64,000 bases of DNA from Fusibacter paucivorans. Its GTDB lineage: Bacteria; Bacillota; Clostridia; Peptostreptococcales; Acidaminobacteraceae. The DNA is taken from contig NZ_JAHBCL010000010.1 of the NCBI RefSeq assembly GCF_018390735.1, forward strand, positions 62,001 to 126,000. Direction: 5' to 3'. Numbering within the stretch: position 1 is the stretch's first letter; each line of letters opens with the position of its first letter. Shown piece by piece: positions 63,985 through 64,000 of this stretch. The notes under the pieces were generated by a model. That model searched no databases. It was not told the DNA's origin and saw only the letters and a program-made list of their open reading frames with translations. The position numbers and the translations under genes are program-made.

Positions 63985-64000
63985 CTGTCCCAGATCATGC

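Overview
The window looks like chromosomal DNA of a low-to-moderate GC Bacillota, most likely an anaerobic or aerotolerant member of the Clostridia. The signs are strong AGGAGG ribosome binding sites, frequent GTG and TTG starts, an SLH-anchored surface protein, a PduO-type cobalamin adenosyltransferase, a TM1586-like nitroreductase pair, a DUF4250 protein and two sigma-54 activators of the PAS-AAA-Fis type. The genus cannot be fixed from this sequence. No rRNA, tRNA, CRISPR array, transposase or prophage gene was found; almost all of the DNA is housekeeping, catabolic, signalling and transport genes.

Layout. 1-4569: a minus-strand catabolic operon (HpcH/HpaI aldolase homologue, cupin, DUF169, DUF6282, BKACE-type cleavage enzyme, TRAP binding lipoprotein running off the edge). 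It is preceded by a near-consensus sigma-54 promoter and a divergent sigma-54 activator at 5048-6508. 6785-11447: carB, carA and a small leader gene. 11578-16689: nitroreductase, an orphan CarA-N-terminal-like protein, an NTF2-like protein, nitrilase with a divergent LysR regulator, and a pseudouridine synthase. 16905-25302: a YibE/F membrane protein and a 2345-residue SLH surface metallohydrolase. 25543-28963: ilvE, an MBL-fold hydrolase and rsgA with an unusually structured leader. 29363-35715: a four-gene ABC transporter operon in which both permeases are fused to extracellular M28-peptidase-like domains. 35919-39484: nitronate monooxygenase-like enzyme, LacI regulator, sirtuin. 39508-44867: response regulator, argC, a Nudix/nitroreductase/ndk/membrane-protein operon, and a divergent cobalamin adenosyltransferase. 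44947-54480: ADP-ribosylglycohydrolase homologue, then a signalling block rich in cyclic-di-GMP phosphodiesterase domains. 54716-60964: a CoA-transferase/dehydrogenase/permease operon with its own sigma-54 activator, a -24/-12 promoter and two matching dyads. 61001-63834: exonuclease III, superoxide dismutase with a Fur-like box, and a cation efflux transporter.

How it fits together. Two separate sigma-54 modules control uptake and breakdown of small organic acids; the second is probably for a 3-hydroxy acid such as 3-hydroxybutyrate. The most unusual item is the ABC operon at 29363-35715. It has two OppD/OppF-type ATPases and two permeases but no binding protein, and each permease carries an extracellular domain of M28 peptidase type whose metal ligands appear to be replaced. 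I infer that these domains serve as built-in peptide receptors. Other points of interest are the multi-element leader before rsgA, the stand-alone CarA N-terminal-like protein, and the aldolase homologue that lacks a metal ligand. All assignments rest on reading motifs and gene order by eye; no database search was run.
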